64,000 nucleotides of DNA from the NCBI GenBank assembly GCA_964647905.1, contig CAZYJR010000001.1, positions 1 through 64,000 on the forward strand, read 5' to 3'. The DNA is from CAZYJR01 sp964647905 (GTDB lineage: Bacteria > Desulfobacterota > DSM-4660 > Desulfatiglandales > HGW-15). Below the pieces are notes generated by a model. It worked only from the letters and a program-made list of their open reading frames with translations. It was not told the DNA's origin and ran no database searches. Of the stretch, positions 33,634 to 43,155 are shown piece after piece. The translations under genes were made by a program, and so were the position numbers. Position 1 is the stretch's first letter, and the number at the start of each line of letters is the position of its first letter.

Positions 33634-34587
33634 ATGGAGGAGAGACACCTGAGAGAGCTTGCTCGGATCGGAGGGGAAGACATCCGTTTCGACCGCCCCA
33701 TGCGGCTCCACACCACCTTCAGGGTGGGCGGGGATGCAGCCGCCTTTTACCGGGCAAGGTCCCTGCCCGGTCTCAGGCGAATGCTGGCCTTTCTGGCGGC
33801 CGAGGGGATCCCCTACCTGGTGGTGGGCAAGGGAAGCAACCTGCTGGTGCTGGACGGGGGCTATGAAGGCGTGGTCATCAGGCTGGGAGGCGAGCTGGCT
33901 TCGCTCCAGGGCAATGCCGAGGCCGGTCGTATCTCGGCCGGGGCCGGGGCGGCCATAAAGGCCCTGCTTCGGTTCTGCGCCGGGCAGGGGATCTCCGGAC
34001 TGGAGTTCCTGGCCGGGATCCCGGGGACGGTCGGCGGGGCGGTGGCCATGAACGCCGGGGCGGTCGGGAGGGAGACCCAAGACGTCTTGGAATCGCTTGA
34101 CATGGTCGAACCCGGAGGCGGCCTTGCCAGCGCCTCCAGGGAGGAGTTGGACTTCGGTTACAGGCGGTGCTCCCTGCCTGCCGGCGCGGTGGTGACCAGG
34201 GTCCTCCTCCGGGTGGAGCGCGGTGAGCCCGGAAGGGTGAGGAGGCATATGGAGGATCTCGTGGAGCGGCGCAGGCGCACGCAGCCTCAGAGGACGGCCT
34301 CGGCAGGATCGATCTTCAAAAACCCGCCGGGGGAGTTCGCCGGCAGGTTGGTGGAACAGGCCGGCCTCAAGGGCAGGCGCATCGGCGGTGCGGAGATATC
34401 CACCGTCCATGCCAACTTCATCGTCAACACGGGAGGGGCCACAGCCGCCGACATCGTCGGGCTCATGGAGCTCGTGCGGGATGAGGTGGACCGCAGGAGC
34501 GGGGTGCGGCTGGAGCCTGAGATCAGGATAGTGGGGAGACAAGCCTCAGGGCGCCCGGAACGAAACGGGGCGCATGCGGGGATTTAA
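33634..34587 (+). CDS. murB: UDP-N-acetylenolpyruvoylglucosamine reductase MurB
   Basis: 317 residues. FAD-binding motifs LHTTFRVGG, VVGKGSNLLV and EFLAGIPGTVGGAVAMNAGA; the catalytic region is around SAGSIFKNP, placing it in the shorter (type II) MurB class. It reduces UDP-GlcNAc-enolpyruvate to UDP-MurNAc. The ATG at 33634 fits the family N-terminus; TTG 33607 and GTG 33616 are alternatives. Confidence 0.95.
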   Translation: MEERHLRELARIGGEDIRFDRPMRLHTTFRVGGDAAAFYRARSLPGLRRMLAFLAAEGIPYLVVGKGSNLLVLDGGYEGVVIRLGGELASLQGNAEAGRISAGAGAAIKALLRFCAGQGISGLEFLAGIPGTVGGAVAMNAGAVGRETQDVLESLDMVEPGGGLASASREELDFGYRRCSLPAGAVVTRVLLRVERGEPGRVRRHMEDLVERRRRTQPQRTASAGSIFKNPPGEFAGRLVEQAGLKGRRIGGAEISTVHANFIVNTGGATAADIVGLMELVRDEVDRRSGVRLEPEIRIVGRQASGRPERNGAHAGI

Positions 34588-34610
34588 TTGATCGCGGCCT
34601 GGCGGATGAG

Positions 34611-35426
34611 ATGAAAGGAACCCTCAAGAAGCAGGCGGTCCGAAGGAAGAGGAAGAACCCCCTCGTGGCCCTTTGGCAGGTGATCTGCTGGATGACCTCG
34701 TCCTTTCTCAAGGCCGCATGCCTGTTGGTGTGCCTCATGATAATAAGCGTTCTTTTCCTTGCCGGATACCAGTACCTGCTCCAGTCGCCCTACATCCGTC
34801 TGGAGCGGGTGGTGATACGGGGAGTGGGCGCCCACCTGAAGCGGGAGCTCCTGGACATGTCGGGCCTCCATGCGGACATGACCCTGCTGGAGGTCAACGC
34901 CGGGGAGCTGGAGGAGAGGCTGGAACGCCATCCTTGGGTCCATTCCGTGAAGGTGAACAAGCACTACCCTCACACCCTGGAGGTCAAGGCGGCCCGCGAG
35001 GAACCATGGGCCGTGGTCTCCATGGGCGATCTGTTCTATATGAACCGCAGGGGCCGGATATTCAAGCGGGTGGGGCCGTCCGAGGGCCTGGACTATCCCG
35101 TGATAACGGGGCCTTTTGACGACGTGGAGGCCGGAGAGGAGAAGCTGGAGGTGGCGGCCCGTGTGCTCCGCGTGCTGGAGGTCAGCGGGGAGCAGTGGAT
35201 GAGGGAGGAGTTGGCCGAGATCCACCTGAACGGCCCGGGCAATGTAAGCCTCTACTTCCAATCCTTCCCCGGGGTGGTCCAGGTGGGAGTGGATGAGCTG
35301 GTGAAGAAGATCGACGAGCTCGGGCGTATCGTGAACCATCTGCGCGAGACCGACCAGGTCCAAAGGGTTACGGGAATCAATCTTCACTATCGTGACGGGG
35401 CGGTGGTGTCGTTTCGCCGGGGTTGA
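34611..35426 (+). CDS. ftsQ: Cell division protein FtsQ
   Basis: 271 residues: a basic cytoplasmic N-terminus (1-20), one membrane segment (about 28-55), a POTRA domain beginning YIRLERVVIRGVGAHLKRELLDM, and the FtsQ domain with HPWVHSVKVNKHYPHTLEV. FtsQ links early and late divisome proteins in the periplasm. Position between murB and ftsA supports the call. No ddl gene is present between murB and ftsQ. Confidence 0.92.
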   Translation: MKGTLKKQAVRRKRKNPLVALWQVICWMTSSFLKAACLLVCLMIISVLFLAGYQYLLQSPYIRLERVVIRGVGAHLKRELLDMSGLHADMTLLEVNAGELEERLERHPWVHSVKVNKHYPHTLEVKAAREEPWAVVSMGDLFYMNRRGRIFKRVGPSEGLDYPVITGPFDDVEAGEEKLEVAARVLRVLEVSGEQWMREELAEIHLNGPGNVSLYFQSFPGVVQVGVDELVKKIDELGRIVNHLRETDQVQRVTGINLHYRDGAVVSFRRG

Positions 35427-35458
35427 GCGCCGAGAGCGCGGGAGGCGGGAGAGGCGTA

Positions 35459-36682
35459 ATGGGTTCGGAAATCATCGTCGGCCTTGACATCGGTACCACC
35501 AAGATATGCGCGGTGGTCGGGGAGCTTCAACCGGACGGGGTGGAGATCATCGGCATAGGGAGCCACCCTTCGGAGGGCCTTCGCAAGGGCGTGGTGATCA
35601 ACATCGAAAAGACGGTCAACTCGATAAAGGAGGCCATTGAAGAGGCCGAGACCATGGCCGGCTGCGAGATCAGCTCGGTTTACGCCGGCATAGCGGGCGG
35701 CCATATCAAGGGCTTCAACAGCCACGGCGTCATCCCCCTCAAGGAGCGGGAGGTGACCAAAAAGGACGTGGAGCGGGTGATCGAGGCCGCACGGGCGGTG
35801 GCCATACCCATGGACCGGGAGGTGATCCACATCCTCACCCAGGAGTTCATTGTGGACGAGCAGGACGGGATCATGGACCCCCTGGGAATGTCCGGGGTAA
35901 GGCTGGAGGCCAAGATCCACATCGTCACCGGCGCGGTCACCTCTGCCCAGAACATAATAAAGTGCGCCAACCGGGCGGGCCTGGACGTCGCGGATATAGT
36001 GCTGGAGTCCCTTGCATCCAGCGAGGCCGTGCTCAGCGAGGAAGAGAGAAGCCTCGGCGTGGCCCTCGTGGACTTCGGGGGCGGCACCACGGACATGGCG
36101 GTCTTCAACCGGGGATCCATCAAGCACACTGCGGTGCTGGCACTCGGCGGGAATAACCTGACCTATGATCTGTCCATAGGCCTCCGCACCGCCCAGGTGG
36201 AGGCTGAAAAGATCAAGATGCGCTACGGCTGCGCCCTGGGCTCCATGGTTGGACACGACGAGACCGTGGAGGTCCCCGGGGTGGGGGGGCGCAAGGCCCG
36301 GGTCCTGAACAGGAGGATCCTGGCCGAGATACTGGAGCCGCGGGTGGAGGAGATCTTCTCACTGATCGGCAACGAGCTGCTCCGATCCGGGTTCTCCGAG
36401 ACCATAAACGCGGGCGTGGTTGTGACGGGCGGATCAGCGGAGCTGCCGGGGGTGGCGGAGGTCGCTGAGCAAATCTTCAAGGTCCCTTCCCGCCCCGGCT
36501 ATCCGCGGGGAATCAAGGGCCTGGTGGAGGTGGTGAACAAGCCCATGTATGCCACGGCGGTGGGGCTTGTGCTTTACGGTGCCAAACGTTCCAAGGAGGG
36601 AAAGAAATTCAGGATCAGGGATTCCAATATTTTCGGCAGGGTAATGGATCGAATGAAGAGATGGTTCAAGGAAATCGTTTGA
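35459..36682 (+). CDS. ftsA: Cell division protein FtsA
   Basis: 407 residues of the actin fold: GLDIGTTKICAVVGE (phosphate 1), ALVDFGGGTTDMAVF (phosphate 2) and VVTGGSAELPGV (adenosine). The C-terminal FGRVMDRMKRWFKEIV is an amphipathic membrane-targeting helix. FtsA tethers FtsZ to the membrane. The ATG at 35459 follows GGGAGGCGGGAGAGG; an upstream start overlapping ftsQ (35423) is less likely. Confidence 0.97.
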   Translation: MGSEIIVGLDIGTTKICAVVGELQPDGVEIIGIGSHPSEGLRKGVVINIEKTVNSIKEAIEEAETMAGCEISSVYAGIAGGHIKGFNSHGVIPLKEREVTKKDVERVIEAARAVAIPMDREVIHILTQEFIVDEQDGIMDPLGMSGVRLEAKIHIVTGAVTSAQNIIKCANRAGLDVADIVLESLASSEAVLSEEERSLGVALVDFGGGTTDMAVFNRGSIKHTAVLALGGNNLTYDLSIGLRTAQVEAEKIKMRYGCALGSMVGHDETVEVPGVGGRKARVLNRRILAEILEPRVEEIFSLIGNELLRSGFSETINAGVVVTGGSAELPGVAEVAEQIFKVPSRPGYPRGIKGLVEVVNKPMYATAVGLVLYGAKRSKEGKKFRIRDSNIFGRVMDRMKRWFKEIV

Positions 36683-36725
36683 GAGAGATGGATCTTTTCA
36701 TCATCTTTGAAAGGAGGGCCGGTCA

Positions 36726-37970
36726 ATGAAGTTTGAATTCGTGGAAGAGAAAAACAAGATGTACAATGCAAGGATCAAGGTCTTCGGCATTGGAGGGGCG
36801 GGCGGAAACGCGATCAACAACATGATCTCAGCCAAGCTCAAGGGGGTGGACTTCATCACCGCCAATACCGACAGCCAGGACCTGGAGCGTTCGGCCTGCT
36901 CCACCAAGATCCAATTGGGCGCCGCCATCACTCGGGGGCTGGGAGCCGGATCCGACCCGGAGATCGGGCAGTCCTCCGCCGAGGAGAGTGTGAACGAGCT
37001 CCGGGAAGCGGCCGAAGGCGCGGACATGGTATTCATAACCGCGGGCATGGGAGGGGGTACGGGCACGGGCGCGGCCCCTGTGGTGGCCAAGGAGTGCCGG
37101 GAGGCCGGGGCCCTGACAGTGGCCGTGGTCACAAAGCCGTTCAAGTTCGAGGGCGACAAACGCATGCGGCGGGCCCTGGAAGGAGTGGAAAAGCTCAAGC
37201 AAGAGGTGGACACCCTGATCATCATCCCCAACGAGAGGTTGAAGTCCGTGGGCAGCAAGAACAGCACGGTCAAGGACCTCTTTGTCAAGGCAGACGAGGT
37301 TCTGTTGAACGCGGTGCGGGGGATTTCCGACTTGATCAACAGCAACGGATTCATGAACCTGGACTTCGCCGATGTAAAGAAGGTCATGGCCCAAATGGGG
37401 ACCGCCATAATGGGGACAGGCCGTGCGGGCGGAGAGGGCAGGACCATGGAGGCGGCCAGGGAGGCGATCAACAGCCCGCTCTTGGAAGATATATCCATCG
37501 GCGGGGCCAGGGGCCTCCTCATGAACCTGACCGGGCCCTCGGACATGACCATGGAGGAGGTGGACGAGGCCTTCAACTACATAAAGGGTGAGGTGGACGA
37601 AGGTGCGGAGATCTTCTCCGGGATCGTGTTCGACGACAGCATGGGCGACGAGGTCCAGATGACGGTGATCGCTACGGGAATCGACCGGGAGCAGTACAGT
37701 AAAGTGATCAAGCTCCGGGAGGTGAGCAAGGAGGAGGCCGGGGGCGGATGGACCGTAAGGGCGAACGGCGTGGCCCTGGACAAGTCCGAATCCGAAGTGG
37801 ATCCTGACACGCTGGACGTCCCCGCTTATCAGAGGAAAGAGAGGAATCCCTTCGGTGACATACAGGAAGACTACCCGGTGGAGAAGAAGGGTATCCTGAG
37901 AAGGGTTTTCTCCAAGGACAGCCTGGAGTACCCGACCTTTTTGAGGGCCAAACACGCCAAGGCCCACTAG
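36726..37970 (+). CDS. ftsZ: Cell division GTPase FtsZ
   Basis: 414 residues. Tubulin signature GMGGGTGTGAAP, N-terminal FGIGGAGGNAINNM and the T7-loop region NLDFADVKKVM are complete. The tail ends YPTFLRAKHAKAH, containing the conserved C-terminal peptide (PTFLR) that binds FtsA. A strong AAAGGAGGG precedes the ATG. It forms the Z-ring; last dcw gene before a GTG-start radical SAM gene 6 nt downstream. Confidence 0.98.
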   Translation: MKFEFVEEKNKMYNARIKVFGIGGAGGNAINNMISAKLKGVDFITANTDSQDLERSACSTKIQLGAAITRGLGAGSDPEIGQSSAEESVNELREAAEGADMVFITAGMGGGTGTGAAPVVAKECREAGALTVAVVTKPFKFEGDKRMRRALEGVEKLKQEVDTLIIIPNERLKSVGSKNSTVKDLFVKADEVLLNAVRGISDLINSNGFMNLDFADVKKVMAQMGTAIMGTGRAGGEGRTMEAAREAINSPLLEDISIGGARGLLMNLTGPSDMTMEEVDEAFNYIKGEVDEGAEIFSGIVFDDSMGDEVQMTVIATGIDREQYSKVIKLREVSKEEAGGGWTVRANGVALDKSESEVDPDTLDVPAYQRKERNPFGDIQEDYPVEKKGILRRVFSKDSLEYPTFLRAKHAKAH

Positions 37971-37976
37971 GGCGGA

Positions 37977-39770
37977 GTGGTGGAAGAAAGACCGGCCTCT
38001 CTCTACAGGAAGAGACTGGAGCTGGAGACCGGTGCCGTTCGGAAGGACTGGGGCGGCCGCCTGTCCGTGGCCCTGGTCTATCCTAATCTCTACCGGGTGG
38101 GGATGTCCAACCTGGGCTTTCAGGTGGTCTATGATCTCCTGAATCGAAACGAAAGAATCGTCGCCGAAAGGGTCTTTCTGCCGGACGATATGGATTCGTC
38201 CCCTTATTCCGGGAGGGGAAAGGGTCTGATTTCCATGGAATCCCTTTCCCCGCTCAGCCGTTTCGACCTGGTGGCCTTCTCCCTGTCCTTTGAGAACGAC
38301 TACTCAAACGTGCTTCGCATCCTGGATTTGGGAAGGATACCCTTGGAGCAGGAGGCCAGGGGCAAGGATGACCCGTTGGTGATGGCGGGTGGGATCGCCG
38401 CTCTACTCAATCCCGAACCCCTGGCCTCCTTTTTCGATTTCTTCCTCTTGGGCGAGGCCGAGGCGGTCCTCCAGGCCTTCCTGGACAGTCTCTTCGAAGC
38501 GGCCCGAGCCGCCGGGAGCAGGCGGGAGGTCCTGGAGAGGCTGGCTTCCTGCCCCTCTGTATACGTGCCTTCCCTCTACCGCCCTCACTACGCCCGGGAC
38601 GGGACATTGGAGAGGCTGGAGCCCCTCTCTCCTTCCGCTCCGACCAGGATCAAGGCGGGCAAGGATTTGTCCACGTCGACCCCCGCGGTCTCCGGAATCG
38701 TCACTCCCGAGACCGAGTTCGGGGGGAAGGTGGTGGTGGAGCTCGGCCGCGGGTGCGGGAGGTCATGCCGCTTCTGCGCCGCCGGATATGTGTACAGGCC
38801 TCCCCGCGTCCGAGGCCTGGCCGGGCTCAAAGACGCAGCGGCCCGCGCGGTTTCCAGGACAGGCAGGGTGGGGCTCTTGAGTCCGGCCGTATCCGATACC
38901 CCCGGAATCGAGGATATAACCGGCGGGATTCTGGCCGCGGGGGGGACTTTTTCGGTCTCATCGCTCAGGGCTGACAGCCTCACGCCCGGGCTCCTGGAGC
39001 AGCTCTACCGCGCGGGCCAGCGCACATTGGCCATAGCCCCGGAGGCGGGGACCGACCGGCTGCGCCGGGTGATAAACAAGCACCTGGATACCGGCCGGCT
39101 GGAGGAGGCGGTCAGGATGATAGCCTCGGCCGGTGATTTCTCCCTCAGGCTCTACTTCATGCTGGGTCTTCCCACGGAGTCCGGCCGGGATGTCGCAGTA
39201 ATAGCGGATCTGGCAAAGCGGGTCAGACACTGGATGGTCAGCGAGTCCAAGGGACGGGGCACCATCGGGAGGATCCGGCTGAGTGTCAACTGCTTCGTGC
39301 CCAAACCCTTCACGCCGTTCCAGTGGTCGCCCATGGAGCCGGTCGCCTCGCTCAAGGAGAAGCAGAAGCGCCTGGCCCGGGCCTTCAGCCGGGAGGGCGG
39401 GCTCAGCGCCGGAATGGACGTCCCCAGGTGGGCCCATATCCAGGCCCTCTTGTCCCTGGGTGACCGGAGGACGGGCCGCATTCTACTGCTCGCCCACAGG
39501 CTGGGCGGGGACTGGAAGCGGGCCCTGAGGGAGAGCGAGGTGAACCCGGATTTCTTCGTGACCAGGCCCCGGGGAATGGACGAGCCGCTCCCGTGGGACA
39601 TCCTGGACCATGGAATCTCCAAGGACCACCTGATCGAGGAGTACCGCCTTGCCTTGGAGGAGAGGGAGTCTCCAACCTGCCGTGTAGGGAAATGCAGCCG
39701 CTGCGGGGTCTGCCCGGAACCTTTGTCTAGCGGCCCTCTCGAACCGCGTTCAGGGCGGATCCGGCCTTGA
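37977..39770 (+). CDS. Radical SAM protein, TIGR03960-like
   Basis: 597 residues. N-terminal cobalamin-binding-like region (LYRVGMSNLGFQVVYDLLN), then the radical SAM cluster motif CGRSCRFC (C-x3-C-x2-C), the LRADSL strand and the EAGTDRLRRVINK segment. The C-terminus has a second cysteine group (CRVGKCSRCGVC). Members are often linked to a DUF2344 partner, which is not adjacent here; the reaction is unknown. GTG start at 37977 (or 37980), 6 nt after ftsZ. Its 3' end overlaps the convergent aconitase gene by 44 nt. Confidence 0.85.
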   Translation: MVEERPASLYRKRLELETGAVRKDWGGRLSVALVYPNLYRVGMSNLGFQVVYDLLNRNERIVAERVFLPDDMDSSPYSGRGKGLISMESLSPLSRFDLVAFSLSFENDYSNVLRILDLGRIPLEQEARGKDDPLVMAGGIAALLNPEPLASFFDFFLLGEAEAVLQAFLDSLFEAARAAGSRREVLERLASCPSVYVPSLYRPHYARDGTLERLEPLSPSAPTRIKAGKDLSTSTPAVSGIVTPETEFGGKVVVELGRGCGRSCRFCAAGYVYRPPRVRGLAGLKDAAARAVSRTGRVGLLSPAVSDTPGIEDITGGILAAGGTFSVSSLRADSLTPGLLEQLYRAGQRTLAIAPEAGTDRLRRVINKHLDTGRLEEAVRMIASAGDFSLRLYFMLGLPTESGRDVAVIADLAKRVRHWMVSESKGRGTIGRIRLSVNCFVPKPFTPFQWSPMEPVASLKEKQKRLARAFSREGGLSAGMDVPRWAHIQALLSLGDRRTGRILLLAHRLGGDWKRALRESEVNPDFFVTRPRGMDEPLPWDILDHGISKDHLIEEYRLALEERESPTCRVGKCSRCGVCPEPLSSGPLEPRSGRIRP

Positions 39771-41973
39771 ACCACGCCACCTGTTCCCGGGTAAGGGTGT
39801 GCCCCAGGCGTATTTCCTCCCTTCGACCCCCCGGCTTGTGGATCACGGCCCGCACCGGGCGGCCGGGTTCAAGCCCTTTCAAATCCAGAATGCTTATCCG
39901 GTCCTTTTCCTCGATGCGCTCGTAGTCCCCGGGTTCCAGGAAGACCAGGGGCAGGAGGCCCTGCTTCTTGAGGTTGGCCTGGTGGATCCGCGCGAAGGAT
40001 CGCGCCAGGACCGCCTTGACTCCCAAGAGCCTCGGAGACATGGCCGCATGCTCCCGGCTGGAGCCCTCTCCGTAGTTGTCGTCCCCCACGATGACCGAGC
40101 CCCCGGCCTTTTCCCTGTAAGCCCGGGCCAGCTCGGCCGGCCTCAGGCCAGTCTCCCCGGTCAGTATGCTCGTACCCTTGCCGGCCTCGCCGGTGAAGGC
40201 GTTCACCGCCCCTTCCAGGAGGTTCTCGGAGATCTTGGTAAGGTGTCCCCGGAATTTGAGCCAGGCCCCTCCGGGCGAGATATGATCCGTGGTGGTCTTG
40301 CCCCGGGTCTTGACCAGCACGGGCAGCTCCTTGAAGTCCTCCCCGTCCCAGGGGGGAAAGGGCTCCAGGAATTCCAGCCGCTCTGAGCCGGCCGGGATTC
40401 GGACCTCTACGCCGCTTCGATCTTCGGGAGGTGGAACGAAGCCCTTGTCTTCCCGGGCAAGGCCGTCTTCAGGGAGATCCGGAGGGTCCGGGGGGTCGAG
40501 GCGGAAACCCTTTCCGTCCGCCCCGGTCAGCTCGTCGGTCTCAGGGTTGAATCCGGGGTCGCCGGACAGGGCCAAGGCCGCGGCCAGCACCGGGGAGGTG
40601 AGGAAGGTTCTGGTCTCTGGGTTTGCATCGTTTCTCCCCCGGAAGTTGCGGTTGAAGGTGGTGAAGATGCAGTTTCGGACCCCTTTTTCCACGTCCTTTC
40701 GCTCCCATTGGCCTATACACGGTCCGCAGGAGGCGGTGAGCACCTTGGCCCCGGATTCCACCAGCCGGTCCAGTACGCCGGTCCGGCGTACGGTCTCGTG
40801 GATCCGCCCGGAACCCGGGGAGAGCAGGAAGGGCACCGGCGGTCTCAGGCCGCGGCGTGCGCCTTGTTCCAGGATATCTGCCGCAGCGCAGAGGTCTGAG
40901 TAGGAGCTGTTGGTGCAGGAGCCCAGCAGCAGTGCCGAGATCCGCTCGGGCCATTCTTCGGATTGCGCGGCTCGACGGAAATCGCGGACCGCGGTGACCC
41001 GATCCGGGCTGAAAGGGCCTGCATGGGACGGCTCGACCGACCCCAGGTCCAGGTCCACCACCTGGTGAAAGACACCCTCCGGCGCATCCAGGCAGGAGCT
41101 GTCCTGGCTCAGGACGTCTCCGGCCGCCCTTGCCCACTCAGCAGCCCGGCCGCGCCCGGCGCACCTCAGAAACTCCTCCATGGTGTGGTCATAGACGAAT
41201 ACCGACGTGGTGGCCCCGAGCTCGGCGCCCATGTTGGTGATGGTGGCCTTTTCCCCGGCCGAGAGGGTTCGGGCGCCCTCGCCGAAGTACTCGATGATCA
41301 TGCCCGTCCCGCCATTGACCGTGAACCTGCGAAGCATCTCCAGGATCACGTCCTTGGCCGACGCCCACCCCGATAGGCGGCCGGTCAAGCGCACCCCCAT
41401 TATCCGGGGTGCAGGCGTCTCCCAGGGGAGCCCGGCCATTACCTCGGCCGCGTCCGCGCCCCCCACCCCGATCGCCAGCATGCCCAGGCCCCCGGCATTG
41501 GGAGTGTGGGAATCGGTTCCTATCATCAGGCCGCCCGGGAGCGCGTAGTTCTCCAGTATCACCTGATGGATGATCCCGGATCCGGGCCCCCAGAAATCCA
41601 GCCCGTACCTTGCCGCAGCACTGGACAGGAAATCGTAGACCTCCCTGTTCTCCCTGAGCGCCTCCTTCAGGTCCTCTTCAGCTCCCTCAGAGGCCCGGAT
41701 CAGATGGTCGCAGTGGATGGTCGCCGGAACCATGGTGCGGTCCCTGCCCGCCAGCATGAACTGGAGCATGGCCATCTGGGCTGTAGCATCCTGCATTGCC
41801 ACCCGGTCCGGGAGCAGGCGCAGGTCTTCCTCTCCTGAAGGGGTCCGGTCAGGGTCCCCCGGGGCCTCGTGAAGGCACAGGATCTTCTCCGCGTAGGAAA
41901 GGCCGCGGCCCAACCGCTCCCGCTCGCATTCCAGGACCTTTGCGGCCGCTTCGGTATCAAAGGGAGGGGTCAC
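39727..41973 (-). CDS. Aconitate hydratase
   Basis: 748 residues. Active-site regions GTDSHTPNAGGLGMLAIGVGG and GDDNYGEGSSREHAAMSPRLLG; 4Fe-4S ligands C in LLGSCTNSS and the CGPC of TASCGPCIGQW. The domain order 1-2-3-4 and length match mitochondrial-type aconitases. It interconverts citrate and isocitrate. GTG start at 41973. No other TCA gene is adjacent. Confidence 0.95.
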   Translation of the reverse strand: MTPPFDTEAAAKVLECERERLGRGLSYAEKILCLHEAPGDPDRTPSGEEDLRLLPDRVAMQDATAQMAMLQFMLAGRDRTMVPATIHCDHLIRASEGAEEDLKEALRENREVYDFLSSAAARYGLDFWGPGSGIIHQVILENYALPGGLMIGTDSHTPNAGGLGMLAIGVGGADAAEVMAGLPWETPAPRIMGVRLTGRLSGWASAKDVILEMLRRFTVNGGTGMIIEYFGEGARTLSAGEKATITNMGAELGATTSVFVYDHTMEEFLRCAGRGRAAEWARAAGDVLSQDSSCLDAPEGVFHQVVDLDLGSVEPSHAGPFSPDRVTAVRDFRRAAQSEEWPERISALLLGSCTNSSYSDLCAAADILEQGARRGLRPPVPFLLSPGSGRIHETVRRTGVLDRLVESGAKVLTASCGPCIGQWERKDVEKGVRNCIFTTFNRNFRGRNDANPETRTFLTSPVLAAALALSGDPGFNPETDELTGADGKGFRLDPPDPPDLPEDGLAREDKGFVPPPEDRSGVEVRIPAGSERLEFLEPFPPWDGEDFKELPVLVKTRGKTTTDHISPGGAWLKFRGHLTKISENLLEGAVNAFTGEAGKGTSILTGETGLRPAELARAYREKAGGSVIVGDDNYGEGSSREHAAMSPRLLGVKAVLARSFARIHQANLKKQGLLPLVFLEPGDYERIEEKDRISILDLKGLEPGRPVRAVIHKPGGRREEIRLGHTLTREQVAWFKAGSALNAVREGR

Positions 41974-42177
41974 ACGCCTCTCCCCGGATCGAACCCATGG
42001 ATTGAATCGAGCATTTCAGGCGGCTCCTTTGTCCTTGATCAAATGCAGGGGATGCTGTTAGTGATGGTAGGAAAGCATGTTTCCGGGACAAAATCAATCG
42101 GCGGGTGAGAAGAGGTGCTTCTCGGCAGCCGGTTTTCGGAAATCCTTGAACCTGAACCGAAAAGAGAGGAGCGTTGG

Positions 42178-43155
42178 ATGAAGGTTATGTGGATCAAACC
42201 GTTTTTGGCGGTCTTGGCGGCCCTGGCGGTGGGCCTTGCAGCCGCGCCTGCGGATGGAGAAGAGGCGGTGGCCCTGGTGAACGGCCTGGCCATTTCGGAA
42301 GGGAGTCTGGAGCGGGAGATGAAGGGCCTGCAGCAAAGGCTCCTCCAGTCCGGGCGGGATGTGACCCCGGAGCAGCTCCAGGACCTGCGCCCGAGGGTCT
42401 TGGAGAGCCTCATAGACAAGGAGCTCCTTTATCAAGCGAGCGTAAGACAAGGCATAGAGGTGACCGACAAGGAGATGGACGCGGAGTGGGAGCGCATCAG
42501 GGGCCGGTTTTCCTCTGAGGAGGAGTTCGGGCAGACCCTGGACAGGATGGGGGTGACCCCTAACTCGCTGCGCGAAGAGATCCGCAGGTCCAAGGCCGTC
42601 CAAAAGCTCGTTAAGGAGCGCTTTGCCGGTTCGGTTGACGTAACCGAGGAGGAGGAGCGAGCCTTTTACCGGGACAACCCGGAGGCCTTCGAGAGGCCCG
42701 AGGAGGTGCGGGCAAGGCATATCCTGATACGCCCGGAGACCGGCGGGGGCGAAGAAGGCAAGAAGCAGGCCATGGCCGAGATCCGCGGCGTCCAAGAGGA
42801 GCTGAAGGCGGGCAAGGACTTCTCCGAGCTGGCGGCCGAGCACTCCGACGGGCCCACCGGCGCGCGGGGGGGAGACTTGGGCTACTTCCCCCGGGGCCGC
42901 ATGGCCCCGGCCTTCGAGGACGCCGCCTTTTCCCTGGAGCCGGGAGAAGTGAGCGATGTAGTGGAGACCCAATTCGGATATCACTTGATCAAGCTGGAGG
43001 ACAGGCGATCAGAGGCAGTACTTCCTTTCGAAGAAGTAAAAGTCAAGCTCAGGCAGTACTTAATCGGGGAAAAGACCAAAAAACAAGTAGCGGAATATGT
43101 CCAGGAACTCAAGGAGGAGGCCGAGATCCGGAGAATGATAGGGGGCGAAGGCTAG
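42178..43155 (+). CDS. Periplasmic SurA-like parvulin peptidyl-prolyl isomerase
   Basis: 325 residues with a signal peptide (about 1-26). A SurA-type N-terminal chaperone region (30-165) precedes one parvulin domain: VRARHILIRPE, GDLGYFPRGRMAPAFEDAAF and ETQFGYHLIKLEDRR. It assists folding of exported proteins. The ATG at 42178 follows AGAGAGGAG. The gap before it (41974-42177) has no clear promoter. The stop codon overlaps that of hldD within CTAG. Confidence 0.9.
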   Translation: MKVMWIKPFLAVLAALAVGLAAAPADGEEAVALVNGLAISEGSLEREMKGLQQRLLQSGRDVTPEQLQDLRPRVLESLIDKELLYQASVRQGIEVTDKEMDAEWERIRGRFSSEEEFGQTLDRMGVTPNSLREEIRRSKAVQKLVKERFAGSVDVTEEEERAFYRDNPEAFERPEEVRARHILIRPETGGGEEGKKQAMAEIRGVQEELKAGKDFSELAAEHSDGPTGARGGDLGYFPRGRMAPAFEDAAFSLEPGEVSDVVETQFGYHLIKLEDRRSEAVLPFEEVKVKLRQYLIGEKTKKQVAEYVQELKEEAEIRRMIGGEG

